The notes below the pieces were generated by a model. The model was not told where the DNA came from, did no database searches, and saw only the letters and a program-made list of their open reading frames with translations. From Euschistus heros (taxonomy: Eukaryota > Arthropoda > Insecta > Hemiptera > Pentatomidae), in the NCBI GenBank assembly GCA_003667255.2, contig RCWM02000049.1, positions 1,345,501 through 1,409,500 on the forward strand: a DNA stretch of 64,000 nucleotides, read 5' to 3'. Of this stretch, positions 1 to 10,374 are shown piece by piece (position 1 is the stretch's first letter; the number at the start of each line of letters is the position of its first letter). A program made the position numbers and the translations under genes.

Positions 1-1049
1 TAATTGTCAAATTGCTATATATATATATATACATATATATATAATGTAAAGTCTATTGATAAAAAATTATTCTTTTCAATCCACTTTTATTGCTGTTTGT
101 AATTAAAATCGAAGAGTTTTTAAATAGCTCAAGGTTATAGGATTTTCTTTTTTACTACCGCCCAGAGGTTGTTTTCCAATATCCTAGTTTTACTACTAAT
201 TGGTATTAGCGTTTGTAACTTCAGTACTCGACATGAAATTTTTAACTTGGAAAAATATCAGCTTAGAGTTTAGGCAGGAATCCGAAAGTGTTTATTTATT
301 TTTTTTTAATTTATTTCTGAAATCAGTGTACTTTTTGAAGTGTAGTGAAAATTAGTTAATTTTTGTTTATTTTTAGGAAGCAATTAATGTCCTCCTTGTG
401 TAATAATAAGAGTAAATACAATGATATTAAATTTAACATTAATCTGGTAAAGGAAAGCTAATAAATTAATGCATAAATACGAGTTGAACATGCTGTAGAT
501 GACAAGGGATGTGATAAGGGTTGAGGGTAAGTAGACTATAAAAGAGAATTATAAAAAGATTACAAATCATAATTCAAGCGGGTTAGTATCGATAAAAGGA
601 ATATTACAGCCTATCAGGCACGCATGGATGCTACATATCACGGTTCGGCAAACATCAGCCCGCAAAGTTATACCAAAAGGATATAAACATATATAAAAGG
701 ACTTTATGAAAGCCAAGAATTTATTTTTATCAAACCATTCCCTATATCCGTGTAAGAAATAAAATGAAAATACTATGCGGGAAAGAAATATGTAAAGGAC
801 TGAAGAGGTAACAATAGAACTTCCTCTACAAAATGAAATAATATTTCAGTCAATAATACATGAATATGAATTATTTATAAAAAACAAATATATATATATT
901 AAATTTTACTACATACGTAAAATTATCAAGGAATTCATAATTTTAATATTCATAATTATAATATTACAAAGCTGATTAATTATTTTGAAAACAATCCCAA
1001 TTTAATAAATCCAGGAATACTGAAAGGTTTACCTTCCTAAAAGACTCAT
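1..1049. other. AT-rich noncoding DNA with a short (TA)n
   Basis: No coding region or recognised repeat family is visible here. A (TA)n tract interrupted by one AC lies at about 16-44. The rest is simple AT-rich sequence with frequent stops in all frames. The last eleven bases (1039-1049) are the left target-site duplication of the Jockey copy that follows. Confidence 0.6.
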
Positions 1050-1450
1050 CCAATTCATCTCGTATTCAATCCTTACAATCCAAAATCCTTCGTAAAATCC
1101 TCAATGCTCCTTACTTTGTCACCAATAAACTTATCCATAAAGACCTTAATGTGCCATATGTTGCTGATTTAGCCCAAATCAGATACTTATCCGTTCATTG
1201 TAAGCTCCATAACCACTCAAATCCTTTAATTTCTCAACCTGCTTCCCACTCCATTCCCGATAATCCTCCGAGGCGTCTGAAACGAAGATGGCCGAGAGAC
1301 CTTCTAGTGTAGAAGTTTTAATAAAGTGCTACTGATGAGTAGTTCTTTCCAAGTTTTAACATGTTATTATAATCGTTGTCAATACATTTACTTGATGTAT
1401 ATATTCTTTACAGTTGTAAATTTCAATATATGCATATAAATAAAAAAAAA
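1050..1450 (+). mobile_element. Jockey-type LINE, 5'-truncated copy 1
   Basis: The frame from about 1050 reads NSSRIQSLQSKILRKILN, then APYFVTNKLIHKDLNVPYV, and ends near PDNPPRRLKRRWPRDLLV. This is the region after the reverse transcriptase domain that is typical of insect Jockey-clade LINEs (RIQ..QSK.LR.I.NAP..V.N..IH.DL..P). A 3' UTR of about 130 bases and an A-rich tail follow. The copy is flanked by a duplicated AAAAGACTCAT (1039-1049 and about 1448-1458), as target-primed reverse transcription would leave. Related copies are at 54.2 and 59.1 kb. It lacks all upstream coding sequence and is not functional. Confidence 0.85.
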
Positions 1451-1458
1451 AGACTCAT

Positions 1459-3090
1459 ATTCGGAAAATAAAAGCATTTCAACCTAAATGTTTTAGACAA
1501 GTAACGATCTTAAACTGTCATGGACCAAATTCAGATGAACTACAAACGTATGTTTTAAAATTTTCAATATTAAAAAAAAATATCTAGAATGTAATTAAAA
1601 ATATAGGTTTGACAATGTTTTAAATTAAGAGGAAACAAATTAAAAAGTTAAAAATACTTAAAATAGATAATAAATGCTTCGCTATACGAAACTATGAACC
1701 AGAAAAAAAAGTCTTTTCATTCAGCCGCTATTCATTACTTCCTTCATAAATAAAACATATTAATGAATAAATGAATGTTTGATTGGTAGATATAATTTCA
1801 ATAAGGAAATTATATATCTATATACGTAGTTTATATTGCTGCGTTAACTAAAAAAAAACACGCTTTAATAGCAAACCGAATGAAACTTATCTTGGTTAAA
1901 AACTAACGATCTACAACTATTAGTATATAAATTTTTTTTGATAGGATTCGCTATTTTTTTGTTATAGACTCTTAAACGTGGCCAAAACTAACTTTTTGAG
2001 TAAGTTGGCGGAATTAGCCGATTTTGACAATCGATTGTGGATAAACGCCTAAATCAAATTCAGCTTAACAGATCCTTTTCGACCCACAGTTTAATAAACT
2101 TTAATTTTGCAAATAACGCATTTTTCGATTTAAAGCATTTTTGTATATGTTTTTTCTCAAAAATCTCAACAACAAAAAAAAAAAGTGCAAAAATGTTGGG
2201 TTTTTTGCTCCCCAAAAAATTCCCCCTTATCAAATGTGGTCACCTTTTTGATATTTTATTCTCAGGACCCATTTGGACCACACTGAATCATAAAACCTAC
2301 TACTTCACCTTTTGCAAGGCTGATCCCCTTTTTGGGAGGTATTTCGACTCGACTAAGTAAGAATATTAAAGCAAAGTTGTGCAATTATTGTATTGTCATT
2401 GGTCCTTGACACGTGTGCAAATTTTCAAGATAATCAGATAGCTGGAAATTGTTGAAAATTACGATGCAAGATTTCGTTACGTACAGGTGAAGTTAATAAA
2501 AGTGTATTAAAAATAAAATAAATAAAATAGTAGTGAAATGTTAATTTAAATATTAAATTGGTACTAAAATATTGTAGATTTTTAATATTCATTTTGTTTG
2601 AGTACTTGCGAAGTAAGGAAAGATTCTCTATCCTAGTCAATGTATTATAAACAATTGTTATTAATATTGTTTTTTCCCAAAGATTAGTTTATTTTGTGTT
2701 ACATTTTCTGTGAATAAGGAACTCTGAAACTATTGCTCCTATATAGTATAATTTCATCCTTACCACTCTCATGTTTTTATGTTAAGAAACGGAGCGAAGA
2801 TAAGGTAAAATATTTAGTTGGTTTTTTATCAAAATTAATTTTAAAATCAGGAAATTTCAATAAGATTTTAGAAAGAACCTATTATCATTATAAATGAACA
2901 TATCTATCATCTATTAATAAGAAAAAATTACCAAATCAATTATGTATTCTGTTTTGTTTGGTTTGCTAAATTCGAAAAATAATAAATTTGGAATTCAAAA
3001 CTTCAATAAAATTACAATGGTATAACGAAAACAGTTTTATTACCTAGTTAAACCTCAATTTATTTTCAGTAATTAACAGTTTCAGTACCA
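1459..3090. other. AT-rich noncoding DNA, no gene seen
   Basis: No recognised protein family or repeat. An open frame of 107 codons at 2037-2360 is rich in F, K, L and S, has no recognisable motif, and spans an A run and T-rich sequence, so I treat it as chance. The stretch 1960-2360 is slightly richer in G and C than its surroundings but shows no terminal repeats. Confidence 0.5.
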
Positions 3091-3400
3091 ATTCCGAGCG
3101 TGTAATTAGAATTAATATTATAAATAAAAAAAACTGCATCAAGCCTGTCACAATGGCCGAAATGATAATTAAAAAAGTTTTGAAATTACATTAAAGCGAT
3201 ACTAATTGACAAATTGTAATTATCGCTCTCGGTTAACTAATTAACGAAAGGTAATCAATTTCAAACCGTTGAAGACTAAGCCGCATAACGACCTTCTAGC
3301 CTTATCTAATGCAGCTTAAAACTGAACGTAAATTAGCGTTTATACATTTTATCTCGGCTTCAAGCTTTAAGCTTCTAATTTTATAGCTTATGTTGCAACA
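3091..3400. other. Complex unique stretch with TAATTA-type motifs
   Basis: Compared with its surroundings this stretch has few homopolymers and several homeodomain-type core motifs (TAATTA, CTAATTGAC, TTAACTAATTAACG) within about 150 bases around 3160-3260. Such clusters are seen in insect enhancers, but base composition alone produces many of them in AT-rich DNA. Regulatory function is inference only. Confidence 0.2.
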
Positions 3401-5540
3401 ATAAAATTTATTTATTATAAACTGTAAAAAATATTTCTTATCCAATTAAATATATTGCTGATGATAGCCGCCGGATATCTTGATACAGAAACTTTATTAA
3501 ATGCAACCACGTTACAGTTAATGCAATCACTCTTACTAATTTCTTTATTGTTTCTTTTTTTTTTCCGTTGTAAATTTGAATAAAAACATAAAAATTATTA
3601 ATGATAATAAAAATTTTCCTGTATACAAATAAAAACGTTTGTTGTTAGTTTTATGAAAACAATAAATCTACATGTTAAGTCAAAAAGATATCAGCTTAGC
3701 TGACAAACGATTCAGGTAGCCAGTAACAAATAATCTAGCAAACCTTGCAAAATAAGGAAATAAAAAACCTAGCAAAAAAAAAAGAAAAAGAAAATAGGAA
3801 TTCTATATATGAAGGCCCCTCCAACAAGAAACTCTGAGGGTTTTTCGAAGTCTGGCTGGAGAGAAATTAAATTCCATGTTTTAAGTCCTTTATTCTCGAA
3901 CACCCAACCATTGTCTATAGGAATAAAACACATATTACTTGACGTATATAGAATCAAATAGTCAGCAAAAGGAATCCACTCAAAGAAATATATGTGTGTA
4001 TTATTATGGTTGTATATAGGTGAGGTTACTGTTTTTACAGGTAGGCAATAATCTCTCATAATACAGTATTAAGGTTTGATAAAAAAATTAGGTGCCTTTT
4101 CCCACTTATATAAATTTACATGTGATGCACATTTTCCACCCCTTAATGCACTCCTAAATGCTTTTTTTTGGATCGCTTTGCACTCTTAAATTATATTAAT
4201 TTTTTCAATCATGGTAAATTTAAGTTGACTGCGAAATTTGATTTTTCTTTTTTTAAAGTTATTTATTGAAATTTACAACCTTGCACGAATAGAATCTCAA
4301 TAGAAGTGGCATTTAATTCATCAATCCTAACGAATAAAATACTCATACATCTAGTATATGAGATGCTAATGCTCGTAATAAAATTTTAATTTAATGTATT
4401 AAGTTTAACATATTTTTTTGGAACAATAAAACATAATTCAATCAATTTTAAATTTATAGAAATTGTTCTTGGATATCAAATAATAATTTATTGAACTATA
4501 ATATTTTTGTTTGACTTTTTTAATTGTGTTCATGAATGATTTGTAATTTTGAATAGTCTTATCTTCTGACATATTTGAAATTCTTACATTCTATAAAACC
4601 TTGAATTATTGGATTGCTAACCACATATGATAATCAATTAAATTTATTTTAATCCCATTTAATTTATGTGCAGATAAATTGAATTAAATTTACTGCATTA
4701 TCATTGAATTGCAATATCATGATTTAAATCAGTACGGATCTGTTTTAATAAATTGATATTAAATTCAATCAGTCAAGGTTGTAAATTAAAGTGGACATTT
4801 TAAGGGAACAATTTATGTAACCAAATTCTAACAATATTGCGTCTTGGGAGTTGCAACCGATTGGTATTTTTTTTATTTATGTGATTGTAGCACCAAATCA
4901 GCTATATCAGATTATTGATTAATATATATTATATATTTCGTATTAAATGCACTATAAAATTTATTAATAAATAAATAACGCGGAATAAGAAAAATGAAAA
5001 AGTTATTATTATTTTTTTTAAATTTAATATATTGTTATATTTTCTTTTTTAAGTGGTTTCAGGCAGGGCGGTCCTTAAAAAAAAGCATAAGTTGACCTGA
5101 AAAGCTTAACTTTTTTCGTACGTTGTTATGTTCAGATTGAAATTTATTTTTCTGATATTGGATGGTGTAATATACTGTTGTATACCATAATTTAGAATAC
5201 TTGATTAATATGGGGGGTCAATATATAACAATTTTAATATGCTTAACTAAATTGATTATAGTAAAATATAATTAATTATGTTAAAACGCTGTATTTTTTA
5301 TTTTATTGGCTTAGTGATTAAATGGATCTTCGTTCTAATGAATCCACTTCAATTAATTTGGTTTGTTTGTCAGTTCAGTAACTTTGACCTTGTTCCAATA
5401 GTTAGCAGCAGACAAAACATCATTTGTTTCCATTTCCATTATAATTCCAAAGATGGCATTTAATTAAGTTTTTTTTTTTTAATTATAAATATTCCTGAAA
5501 CCAATAAAAGTAAAAAAATTCCCTATATTTTTATTGCGAT
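3401..5540. other. AT-rich noncoding DNA with one small PLE tail
   Basis: No gene seen. The minus-strand open frame at 3769-4059 ends in a run of Phe codons made by an A-rich tract and has no recognised domain. The only identified repeat is the family A fragment at 4285-4331. Confidence 0.5.
4285..4331 (+). repeat. PLE family A terminal fragment
   Basis: The sequence from AGAATCTCAATAGAAG to CATCAATCCTAAC matches the outer end of the family A repeat found complete at 32.35-32.70 kb and 42.57-42.70 kb. Only the last 45 bases remain and the hammerhead-like block is missing. Assignment to a Penelope-like element is inferred from the complete copies. Confidence 0.7.
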
Positions 5541-5544
5541 TTAT

Positions 5545-6212
5545 AAAAATACCCTAGGATTCAGCCGCTCCCATAAATAAATAACATTGATAATTTTAAA
5601 TTATAATTGGAGTTTTATTTATTTATCTATAAAAATTTAGTATTTAAAAAGCACGCTAAAAGGAAAAAATAAATTCATGACATCCGAATAAACTACATTT
5701 TGAGTTTTATATCCCGATGTTATGTGAATAATTTGCTTGTTAGGGTTTCTAGTAGTGGAAAGCTCTACATTCTATTAGCCGTGAGAGAAACAGTGATCCG
5801 GAGATTCACTACTAAGTTTTTACAAGCCTAGCGTTGGGATTTGTTTATTGTAATAACAAAAGAAACAGTTGGAATTTTTAATAATTTAAATTGATATTGT
5901 AGATAAGTAGGAATTATTGGGATTCTAGGAATAAATACGAGTTCTTCAGTCGCTGTTCCAGTGAGCATTATAGCCTCAAAGATATTCCTTCTGGTAGCTG
6001 TAATTTTTAACCTGGCACCATTTTACTGAATATGTGGTTGAGTATTACGTAAAAGAATAACTAGAAATCCAGTTTTAAAATTTAATGAATAAATTGGCTA
6101 AACAGATGGAGAGAGAATGGGATGCCATATTTATTATTTTCGTAGTGATTATTAAACTTCATTGGGACTCACATGTTCCAACACATATTTATTTCTTTAT
6201 TAACAACAATTT
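5545..6212 (-). mobile_element. Helitron relic, 3' part with helicase C-terminus
   Basis: Reading on the minus strand, the copy runs from internal sequence shared with the 6.4-kb copy (near 6190) through a helicase C-terminal relic to a decayed 3' terminus at about 5545. The terminus keeps the family pattern TTATTTATGGGAGCGGC but the GCGG/CCGC hairpin has mutated. It lies head-to-head with the plus-strand copy starting at about 6213. The 5' terminus is missing. Confidence 0.75.
5677..6019 (-). pseudogene. Helitron helicase C-terminal fragment
   Basis: From 6019 to 5828 on the minus strand, 63 codons stay open. They include GARLKI (family NGTRL.V), NIFEAIMLTG, EELVFIPRIPIIPT and FVITINKSQ. 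These match the last conserved helicase blocks of Helitron RepHel proteins (Pif1-like superfamily 1 helicases), which separate strands during rolling-circle transposition. A stop then interrupts the frame. The C-terminal block NVVYSDV is still visible near 5680-5700 in a shifted frame. The Rep nuclease and the Walker A and B blocks are absent, so it is a relic. Confidence 0.85.
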
Positions 6213-7024
6213 AATAGAAAGTAACCATTTTTCGTTTGCGATCACTAACCACGAAAACTTTGAAATTAAATAGCGATGATACGTGTATAACACTGAAGTT
6301 TTAAAACCTACCGATAGGTAGGAAGCGTTATTGCACGTGAGAGGTTACTAAGGTCCTGTGTTACATAGTTTTAAATTGATAATAAAATTTTGTAATTTTA
6401 ATTAAATTATTAAAAAAATATTTAAATAAGTGTTGGAACATTTGGATCCCAGGGAAGTTTTAAATCTGCTGATATATGGTTTGCATCATTCCGCAATAGT
6501 TTAGAATGGTGAAACCTTTGAACACGTCTGTGTTAACTTTAACTAGTTCTCGGAAGGTTTAGCAATAATAAAATTTTAAATGTTCAATGTCGAGTGGACG
6601 AAACGGGGTTTGTCACACTTTCCTTTACTTCTATGGTTGTAATCAATACAATTATTTCTGCCGAATAAAAGTTATTACCAAATCAAAATATCGATAAACT
6701 TCTATTTGATATTGTGTGTAAAAATATTATTCATGGGCCTTTTGATGCAAGCACTGATAGATAATGCAGTCCATTATATCCGCATGAGTTTCTTAATATT
6801 CTCTGTTCATCTGGATTACCAATTCATACATTTAAATTAAAAACTTTAATGCCCAATTATGCTTTTAGTTAATTTTCTAACACTAAATATAGCTTGAAAA
6901 AATAATGCTCAATTGCATACTCCAATACAAGATTTTCATTGGTAGACAAATAAACCTATAGTTAATAAATTATCTTTAGTTATTTACCTATGAGAGCGGG
7001 TAAAGTCGCGACAGTGGATGCTAG
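6213..7024 (+). mobile_element. Helitron copy with intact 3' terminus
   Basis: It starts near the family 5' region (ACCATTTTTCG, then a GATCACTAACCACGAAAAC block at about 6240) and ends in GATGCTAG followed by T at 7024. Before the end is the family 3' hairpin region GAGAGCGGGTAAAGTCGCG, whose arms have decayed from GCGG/CCGC. A CTAG end before T is the canonical Helitron 3' rule. The first 10-20 bases of the 5' end are lost. A helicase fragment is at 6771-6845. Confidence 0.8.
6771..6845 (+). pseudogene. Helitron helicase block (YPxEFLN...SGLP)
   Basis: Twenty-five codons read PLYPHEFLNIL then CSSGLPIHTFKLKT. This matches the Helitron helicase block usually written YP.EFLNSL.PSGLP.H.L.LK. 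It precedes the block preserved at 5828-6019, so the two neighbouring relics hold adjacent parts of the same protein family. Sequence on either side is out of frame and the fragment is nonfunctional. Confidence 0.85.
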
Positions 7025-7054
7025 TTATATTATAAATTTCTGGCTCATTATATC

Positions 7055-7250
7055 ATCGGTCACTTTATAAATTTCACTGTGCACTACATATTTATCGCTT
7101 TTTTTTTTTAGCGATTTAATTGAAAATCTTTAAATTTTATTATTGCTAAACCTTCCATGCGCTAAGATGATAAGATTTGGAACAAAGTGGTTCATTAGTT
7201 TTCGTGGTTTGTGATCACGAAAATAAATGGCATCCCATTTTATATTGTAT
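7055..7250 (-). mobile_element. Helitron 5' fragment
   Basis: On the minus strand this carries the family 5' segment. It has a GATCACAAACCACGAAAAC-like block near 7210, the TTTAGCAATAATAAAATTT block near 7140, and the CATATTTATCGC block near 7090. It ends close to the 3' end of the neighbouring plus-strand copy and lacks a 3' terminus. Confidence 0.7.
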
Positions 7251-8379
7251 TATATATATTGCTAAACTACTCTATGAAACTCTATGAAAAAATTAACATA
7301 TTTTTATCTTCGTATTTCCGTTCCCAAAAGTTTTAAAATTACCGTAGTGTAGTGTATAGCGTATTCAATGTTTTTTATTGTTTTGTTTTTTATTTGCTAA
7401 AGTATTGAGACGATTACTAAGTTATTCATATGCTTGTTTTTTAAGTATATATTTTCCCTTTAAGGCTATGTATTTAATGGAATTGCATAATGAAGCCTGG
7501 TCTAATAAGATCCTTTTTATGCTAATTAATATAAAGCTGTGGTAATTCGAAAATGAATATTCATGGCTGTAAAACTCGCAGCTTAATCTGTTTTAATTAC
7601 AAGCCCTCCTTAGAATTATTTCACGGCCTAATTTTCCGCACGTTGTCAACGCTGGAATAACCTTCTGTTTATGGTTCCACTTGATTATTTTTCCATTTCA
7701 TTTATTTTATAACATTTAAAAGTGGAAAGAATGTTTTTTAATAAAGAGATTTCCCTTTATTGTTTGAAATCCGTAATGAAAATTAAACTGCAACGCTATC
7801 TAAATCAAGATTTGCATTAATGATTAAATAATATAAATTATTTAACTCTGTTATAACTGTATAAATTTATGGCAATCGTCTCGTTTACCAACTGTCCTAC
7901 ACTAACATTATATCTTTAGACAAATGTTTTTATACCATTTAATAACTAAAATTTCCATGTGGGAATCTGGTATATTTGGTCTGACAATCTGTTGGATAAA
8001 GATACTAATTATAACTTCTCATGCATACAAATACTCTATTAAATTTAAGTTGTACTTTCTTCTGTGTATTATTTATATAAATAAAATTAACGCTTGAGGA
8101 AGATATGCTATGAAAAAAAAAAAAAAATTAATTGTGTTGCGCCTTTTTTTATTTTCTAAACATTAGCTTCATAGAATGGCTAGTACGAAAAGTCGGTTAG
8201 TTATTAGTTATAAGCGTTTTGAGTCTTGGAATATATTCGGTACCCGGGCCTGAATATATTCAACTAAACATTGTTTCCAAACAGATATACAGACAGCTTT
8301 ATTAGTTGCAAAGTCTTATTAAATGTGTTACTAAATTCTATATTGGTTTCCTCTCTCGTTAAGCTGGTAGATGAACTCA
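7251..8379. other. Noncoding DNA, no gene seen
   Basis: No coding signal or known repeat. The part from about 7560 to 7720 is less repetitive than its surroundings and might be conserved noncoding sequence, but nothing in it is diagnostic. Confidence 0.5.
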
Positions 8380-8600
8380 ACTTTAACCATGCTACATGTT
8401 ATCAGTGTCCACCCTTACACATAACCGTATCCATTCCATGGACTGTCCGTCCCACGCAGATGGGTTAGTAATGAGATCCAATTTCATTTCCCGCTCCACG
8501 GACTCAGCTCTATCGGCTAGTTCTGATCGGAAATTAACTTCAGTCCTCATCATTCCTCGCATCAAAGCAGAATTCGATGGATTTTTTCTTTCTATCACTA
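8380..8600. other. Locally GC-richer island with overlapping open frames
   Basis: This stretch is clearly richer in G and C than its surroundings and stays open on both strands. The minus-strand frame 8392-8598 has 68 codons and contains MRGMMRTEVNFRSELADRAE. No domain is recognised. It abuts the (TA)n and the PLE copy that begins at 8625. It could be an old exon, a retroelement piece or a SINE body. I cannot tell which. Confidence 0.25.
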
Positions 8601-8601
8601 T

Positions 8602-8624
8602 TATATATATATATATATATATAT
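8602..8624. repeat. (TA)n microsatellite
   Basis: A run of TA dinucleotides directly abuts the terminus of the PLE family B copy that begins at about 8625. The same arrangement, element end next to TA repeats, is seen at 46.98-47.02 kb and 61.94 kb. Confidence 0.9.
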
Positions 8625-8677
8625 GTTTAATAAGGTTCTTTAGGTTCAGTCAATAAATAAAAACAATTATTTTGGTG

Positions 8678-8709
8678 ACGTTTTGAGACTATATTGTTCT
8701 CATAATCAT
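8678..8709 (-). ncRNA. Hammerhead-like motif, PLE family B
   Basis: On the minus strand the block reads ATGATTA, T, GAGA, a nine-base loop (ACAATATAG), TCTC, then AAAACG. It aligns position by position with the CTGANGA-T-hairpin-GAAAC block of family A. Copies at 47.08-47.12 and 61.86-61.89 kb keep GAAAC. The core differs from the hammerhead consensus at two positions and stems I and III are not evident, so catalytic activity is doubtful. Confidence 0.3.
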
Positions 8710-8945
8710 GCCCTACTATGAAAGAACAGGTTGCAATAAAATTACATAAATTACACAGGTTATTTCAAAACATAAAGTTAGCTACAATATAAATATATAA
8801 AAACATGCGTTAGAATATATACTACATATACATAAAAAATATGGAGGAGTATGAAACTACTTAAAATGTTATTGCTGTATATGCTAGTGATATCTAGTTC
8901 TAAATATAACAGTACTAGTATACAACTGAACTGGGGAATTTCTGG

Positions 8946-8992
<47 letters not shown>
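8946..8992. repeat. A homopolymer, 47 bases
   Basis: An uninterrupted A run inside the 3' part of PLE family B copy 1. The second copy (around 47.3 kb) has no comparable run, so it expanded after insertion. Such tracts are also error-prone in assembly. Confidence 0.95.
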
Positions 8993-8996
<4 letters not shown>

Positions 8997-9199
8997 GGGA
9001 ATTTCCAAAAGGTTTTCCCAGGTGCAGGTAGATGGAATTGCCGTATTTCTGTGTGAATAAGTGGTTATTAGTCTATGCTGTATGTTATTATAAATATATT
9101 GCATTAATCTGAATGTATTAAATTGGAATAACATGTGATGAGATTTAGGACGTCTGATTTTTTGTTTATTGTGCGATTTTTAACTTATTCTTCATCTCT

Positions 9200-9431
9200 T
9201 TAACCCTTTAACGGGCAAGCCTGGGATTTTTGAATAGATTTCTTCTTTTTTTTTTCTCTTTCAATGGCTATAGCCACGCCAACCCCCACTTTGTATCATG
9301 AAATTTAAGGTTAAATAAAGGATATTAGGACAATAATGAGTAGGATAATGCGTCGGACATTACGTCATTTATTAAGCAAACGGTATGAAATATGTGTATC
9401 CTCCAGGATACATCGTCTGTTAAAGGGTTAA
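9200..9431. mobile_element. TTAA MITE (piggyBac-like), 232 bp
   Basis: The element lies between TTAA at 9200-9203 and TTAA at 9428-9431, with inverted ends that begin CCCTTTAAC (left CCCTTTAACGGGC, right read inward CCCTTTAACAGAC). It is noncoding and contains a short palindrome, GTATCCT-CC-AGGATAC, near its right end. It sits inside PLE family B. The homologous position in copy 2 (47510-47513) holds a single TTAA, so the insertion and its TTAA duplication are directly visible. TTAA targeting is the piggyBac superfamily rule. Confidence 0.85.
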
Positions 9432-9453
9432 TAATTCTTTTAAAATTATTTTG

Positions 9454-9693
9454 TTAATGGTGAATAATTTTGTGCGAATCAAATTTAAAAGAATGTTTTG
9501 TTTGCCTGTAATGTGTGTAATATATTTTATTGTTAATTTCATGGCGTTTATATTGAGTATTTTTTTGTTTTAGTAGATTGGAAATGAGTCTGTGTGGGTA
9601 TCCATTTATTAAAAGAAGGTCTACTAATTTATTTTCGCGTTTATTTCTCTCTTTTTTTTTTTTCATATTTTTCTGTTGATAATTATATTGCAC
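9454..9693 (-). pseudogene. PLE reverse transcriptase C-terminal fragment
   Basis: An open frame of 79 codons contains KRENKLVDLLLINGYPHRLI. This resembles the segment just after the RT domain in Penelope-like elements (Elk..L..NGYP..fI) that links to the GIY-YIG domain. The upstream RT catalytic motifs are absent. The start codon is arbitrary because the fragment is 5'-truncated by the Helitron piece at 9727. Confidence 0.55.
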
Positions 9694-9726
9694 GATTGAT
9701 TAATTTTTTTTTGATGTTGATATTCG

Positions 9727-9890
9727 ATGTACACATGAAGTTTGAAAATCGACCTATAGGTGGCGGTCACCATTCAAAAGAGGTTACAAGGGTAATGTGT
9801 TAAATAGAACAAGAAATACATATCACAGTTTTCTAATTTTCAATTAAATCTGTGGAGGTTAGAATTTAATTTTCAATTATCTACCCTTTA
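9727..9890 (+). mobile_element. Helitron internal fragment
   Basis: Contains the family block GAAGTTTGAAAATCGACC, then TAGGTGGCGGTCACCATTC and GAGGTTACAAGGGTAATG, which recur at 10.57, 16.05 (minus), 46.4 (minus) and 50.7 kb. Both termini are missing. It abuts the 5' truncation point of PLE family B. Confidence 0.7.
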
Positions 9891-10374
9891 TAGAATTTCT
9901 GATATTTCGTAGTTTTGTCTCTGATTTTTCCCATAGCTTTTTTGTTGTATTCTTTACCTCTTGCATTTTAAAGGGAATAAATTGCAATTCCCTTGTATCT
10001 GCTGCTCATTTTCCAAGAGAAAACAGCGACGGAAATTCATCGTTGAATGAATTCACTTCTTTATTGTTCGTTGTACTTTTTTTTATTTTATTATTGTTGT
10101 TTACTGATCGATTTTCCTGAGGTGGGAGAATATGTCATAAAACTTTTGTTGTGTCCATATTTCTGCTCTGGACGACCCTGACTGCTCACTGTTTACAGGT
10201 GTTCAATAATTTAAAGGGTTTGAAGCGGTCAATAGCTTCAAACTGGACATAGAATGGTTGATGAAAAGCCTTTGTTCTGGTCCAACTCCTGTAGCGAACT
10301 TCATTAAATATTGTTAAATCTGTCCTGGAAAATGATATTGTAAATTGTAAAATTTTTAATTGTCTGGATTACAA
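9891..10374. other. Unique noncoding DNA
   Basis: No gene or repeat recognised. The part around 10130-10310 is moderately complex but has no open frame worth calling. Confidence 0.5.

Larger units (their letters stand above)
8625..9725 (-). mobile_element. Penelope-like element, family B copy 1
   Basis: On the minus strand the order is a reverse-transcriptase C-terminal relic (9693-9454), a TTAA MITE insertion (9431-9200), a fragment resembling the end of a GIY-YIG endonuclease domain (about 9180-9100, INKKSDVLNL), a 3' UTR with a 47-base homopolymer, a hammerhead-like block (8709-8678), and an end at (TA)n. About 550 bases match 47.02-47.52 kb, and 61.86-61.94 kb matches the terminal part. 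RT plus GIY-YIG is the hallmark of Penelope-like elements. The family call is inference from short fragments. Confidence 0.6.

Noticed and set aside
2037..2360. 107-codon plus-strand frame
   Set aside because: Rich in F, K, L and S, crosses an A run and T-rich DNA, no motif, no supporting neighbour. Probably chance.
3769..4059. 96-codon minus-strand frame
   Set aside because: Ends in a poly-Phe stretch made by an A-rich tract and has no recognisable domain.
8778..9134. 118-codon minus-strand frame and its plus-strand partner through the A47 tract
   Set aside because: Length comes from the homopolymer inside a PLE 3' UTR.
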